This document shows positions 5,481 to 7,668 of a stretch of DNA of 7,668 nucleotides, piece after piece. The stretch is from 14-2 sp963628035 (GTDB lineage Bacteria > Bacillota > Clostridia > Lachnospirales > Lachnospiraceae), in contig CAVGED010000085.1 of the NCBI GenBank assembly GCA_963628035.1, positions 1-7,668 of the forward strand. The letters are read 5' to 3'. Below the pieces are notes generated by a model that saw only the letters and a list, made by a program, of their open reading frames with translations, did no database searches and was not told the DNA's origin. A program made the translations under genes and the position numbers. Every line of letters begins with the position of its first letter. Position 1 is the first letter of the stretch.

Positions 5481-6812
5481 TCACAAGTGTGTCCGGCACA
5501 AAACCGAAGCATAGAACATCCCGTCCTTTGCTTCAAACCGGCAGACGCCGTTGTACTGTGCCACAATGCTCCTTACGGACCTGGTACCCAGACCCATACC
5601 CTTGTGTTTGGTTGAGATGAGGTCGCCGTCGTTTGTCTGCCGGAGTGTTCCGGTGAAGGTGTTGTCCACCGTAATACAGAGTGAACCGCCGTCAGTGCTT
5701 GCCCGGACAATGATCTTCTTGTCCTCTGCACTTTCGGCTTTGCAGGCGTCGAGTGCATTTTCAAGCAGGTTGCCGAACAAAACGGAAATGTCCGTCTCCG
5801 ATACGGCGGTATCATTCGGAATCTCGGCCTTCACAATATAGTCGATCCTGCTGTTCTTTGCCTGCTGTGCGAAATAGAGCAGCACGGCATTGGCGGCGGT
5901 GTTTTCACAGAAGCAGATGAGTGAATCGTCCGGCAGGCTTGCACCGTATTGGCTCAGATACTCACTGAGCGCGGGCAGATCTCCGTTATTCAGATACTCC
6001 TGCATCAGGGCGATATGATGGCGCACATCGTGCTTGGCCCGGCGGGCCTCGGTGATCTTCTCCTGCAGATTGTCATACTGCATAGCCTGCATGGTGAGCT
6101 GATGATGTCGTTCCTTCAGCTCCAGTGTGTTGTTCTGCTCAAGCACCAGACGTGTGACTACGTAGTAGATCAGAATGGCCCCCACATTGACGACGAACAG
6201 GAAAAGTGTATTTTTCGGGCGCAGGGCGATCTCAAGGCTGGAGCGTGAGATGTTCCCGTAAAACGCATAGTACCACATCACATAGAAGGTTGCAGGGATC
6301 AGCCACAGGTATCGCCACTCAAAGCCGGACGGCTCCTTCTCCACAGCCGGCGTGTATACCGTCTTCATATAGAGAAACAGCGGAACGGAAAGGATCGCCT
6401 CTACGATAAAAAGCATGAGTGAGAACGACCAGCGGTAGCTCTGCACCGCAAGCGTGGGAAAGAGCAGCCCTTCCGCTGTTTTCGCCGAAATAACCGCAAG
6501 GTTTGCGATGTTGGAGATCATAAGCAGCGTGAAAAAGGTCTTGCCGAAATGCTTTTTGACGGCAAGAAAGTAAAAGGCCGCATACAGCACCGTGCTGACG
6601 GCACTGATCTTTCCGGCATCGTTACCGTTTGAAAACGCCGCCCATGCGCCCAGCAGGAGCTGAAGAGCAGTCACAAGGCCGATCAAAACGCCGGTGACTG
6701 TTCCTGAAAAACGCAGGCTTCGGCGGAACGGATATATCGCCAACACGAGGAACGGAAGAAAATTCAGCAGTGAATAAACGGCGACCTCTGCAATTCTGTA
6801 AATGGGCGGCAT
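5481..6812 (-). CDS. AgrC-like membrane sensor histidine kinase (GHKL)
   Basis: A 443-residue sensor kinase. The N-terminal half holds about six or seven hydrophobic membrane segments (roughly 10-28, 38-58, 72-86, 93-110, 130-148, 168-185, 203-222). A linker helix leads to the phosphoacceptor region RRAKHDVRHHIALMQEYL, with H261 in the KHDxRHH context of the HK10/AgrC class. The ATPase part has the N box GNLLENALDAC (347-357), VDNTF (382-386) and the G box KGMGLGTRSV (404-413). The ATG at 6812 overlaps the TAA of the response regulator by one base, with AAGGAGG nine bases before it. AgrC-type kinases usually sense a secreted peptide, but no peptide gene or AgrB protease is in the window, so the signal is unknown. 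Confidence 0.92.
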   Translation of the reverse strand: MPPIYRIAEVAVYSLLNFLPFLVLAIYPFRRSLRFSGTVTGVLIGLVTALQLLLGAWAAFSNGNDAGKISAVSTVLYAAFYFLAVKKHFGKTFFTLLMISNIANLAVISAKTAEGLLFPTLAVQSYRWSFSLMLFIVEAILSVPLFLYMKTVYTPAVEKEPSGFEWRYLWLIPATFYVMWYYAFYGNISRSSLEIALRPKNTLFLFVVNVGAILIYYVVTRLVLEQNNTLELKERHHQLTMQAMQYDNLQEKITEARRAKHDVRHHIALMQEYLNNGDLPALSEYLSQYGASLPDDSLICFCENTAANAVLLYFAQQAKNSRIDYIVKAEIPNDTAVSETDISVLFGNLLENALDACKAESAEDKKIIVRASTDGGSLCITVDNTFTGTLRQTNDGDLISTKHKGMGLGTRSVRSIVAQYNGVCRFEAKDGMFYASVLCRTHL

Positions 6813-7525
6813 TATCTCTCGCCTCCTTTTCTCAGGATTTCAAACCGAAATGTGGAATATGCCTCTAAAACCTCTTTTGCCTTGCGGCGGCTGATGGGAA
6901 TGCTGCGCCCGTCGCTCATGGTAAAGGTGTCACCGGTTTGTGCGGTCACCTCGTAGAAGTTCACGATGATCCCCTTGGAAGGACTGAAAAAATACGGGTA
7001 CGCACATAACAGCGGTTCTATTTCCGAAAGCGAGGCGCGCACGACGGTATCGTCATTGTGCTTGCAGTGGAGCGTTACCCTGTGTGAGGCAAAGTCCACA
7101 TAGATAATATTGCGGAGTCGGACGCTTGTGCCGTCGGGCAGCTTTGCCGTCCGCATTTTCTCTATTTCTGCAAGGTCGATCCGGTCAAGCATGGCTTTCA
7201 ATCTGTCGCGGCCGAAGGGCTTGTGCAGGTAATAGCATGCGTTCACCTCATAGCTCTCACTGGCAAATTCATTGCTTGTCGTACTGAACACGATGCGCAC
7301 ATCCCGGTCGGTTTTGCGTATCTCGCGGGCAACATCCATGCCGGTAAGCCTGTCCATGAAGATATCTAAAATGATAAGGTCAAATGCCCCCGGTTTCCAC
7401 GCGAACAGAAACTCCTCCCCGCTTGGAAAGCCGATAATCTCAGAAGAATCTCCCAGCAATTCATTCAAATAAGCATGCAGGCGATTATATATTTGTATAT
7501 CGTCGTCAACAATTGCGATCCTCAA
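6812..7525 (-). CDS. LytTR-family response regulator (AgrA-like)
   Basis: A 237-residue two-component response regulator. The receiver domain (1-120) has the acidic pocket IVDDD (D7, D8), the phosphoacceptor D54 in LIILDIFMD, S81/T82 and K102 in LHKPF. The C-terminal LytTR DNA-binding domain (about 136-230) includes LRNIIYVDFASHRVTLH and the SDGRSIPISRRKAKEV end. The start is TTG at 7525: AAAGGAG lies seven bases upstream, and translation from there gives the standard receiver opening MRIAIVDDD. It is the first visible gene of a two-gene unit with the kinase that follows. LytTR regulators bind direct-repeat sites; none could be picked out with confidence upstream. Confidence 0.93.
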   Translation of the reverse strand: MRIAIVDDDIQIYNRLHAYLNELLGDSSEIIGFPSGEEFLFAWKPGAFDLIILDIFMDRLTGMDVAREIRKTDRDVRIVFSTTSNEFASESYEVNACYYLHKPFGRDRLKAMLDRIDLAEIEKMRTAKLPDGTSVRLRNIIYVDFASHRVTLHCKHNDDTVVRASLSEIEPLLCAYPYFFSPSKGIIVNFYEVTAQTGDTFTMSDGRSIPISRRKAKEVLEAYSTFRFEILRKGGER

Positions 7526-7570
7526 ATCAGAACTCCTTTGTATTAAAAACAGTCAAATATTTTCCGTCCC

Positions 7571-7598
7571 AGTATATTACAAATTTCAAAAAAAACAA
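7571..7598 (-). promoter_or_regulatory. Predicted promoter of the two-component operon
   Basis: On the - strand, TTGTTT (7598-7593) and TATACT (7576-7571) are separated by 16 bp in very AT-rich DNA. Transcription would start near 7564, giving a leader of about 39 nt that ends with the AAAGGAG site of the response regulator. A short palindrome CTGAA-A-TTCAG (7609-7619) lies just upstream of the -35 box and could be a binding site. Confidence 0.45.
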
Positions 7599-7668
7599 GG
7601 AATATCGGCTGAAATTCAGGGTTGTTTCATGAAGATATTTTAAAAGTCTAAAAAGATCAGATTTCATC

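Overview
The window looks like a chromosomal segment from a low-to-moderate GC Firmicute, most likely a Lachnospiraceae-type gut Clostridium. The reasons are the strong AGGAGG-type ribosome binding sites before most genes, the gene families present, a MerR operator of the AdhR/NmlR type, and an AgrC/AgrA-like two-component pair. This taxonomic call is inference; no rRNA or marker gene is present. No mobile element, CRISPR array, tRNA or rRNA was seen.

Left block (1-2287, + strand). A probable terminator of an unseen upstream gene is followed by a MerR-type promoter: perfect dyad, 19-bp spacer. It drives three genes: a carboxymuconolactone decarboxylase-cupin fusion, an aldo/keto reductase, and a small MerR regulator with a cysteine at residue 52. 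The arrangement suggests a self-regulated operon that senses an electrophile or aldehyde and reduces or processes it. The true substrate is unknown.

Middle block (2300-5473). An AraC-family regulator on the - strand is divergent from a + strand operon. That operon encodes a KDPG/KHG-type aldolase, a 2-keto-3-deoxygluconate (KDG) kinase and a small cupin protein. Kinase plus aldolase would turn KDG into pyruvate and glyceraldehyde 3-phosphate, the end of uronate/pectin-type sugar breakdown. The two predicted divergent promoters have abutting -35 boxes, and a possible CcpA (cre) site overlaps the operon's start of transcription. No transporter or upstream uronate enzyme is in the window.

Right block (5481-7668, - strand). 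A LytTR response regulator (TTG start) and a multi-pass membrane histidine kinase of the AgrC/GHKL type overlap by one base. No AgrB or AgrD is visible. An open reading frame of 46 codons runs from the window edge to one base before the response regulator.

All eight protein genes are recognisable families. The most interesting points are the MerR control region with an extra dyad beside it, the unassigned cupin in the KDG operon, and the unusual active-site residues of the aldolase.
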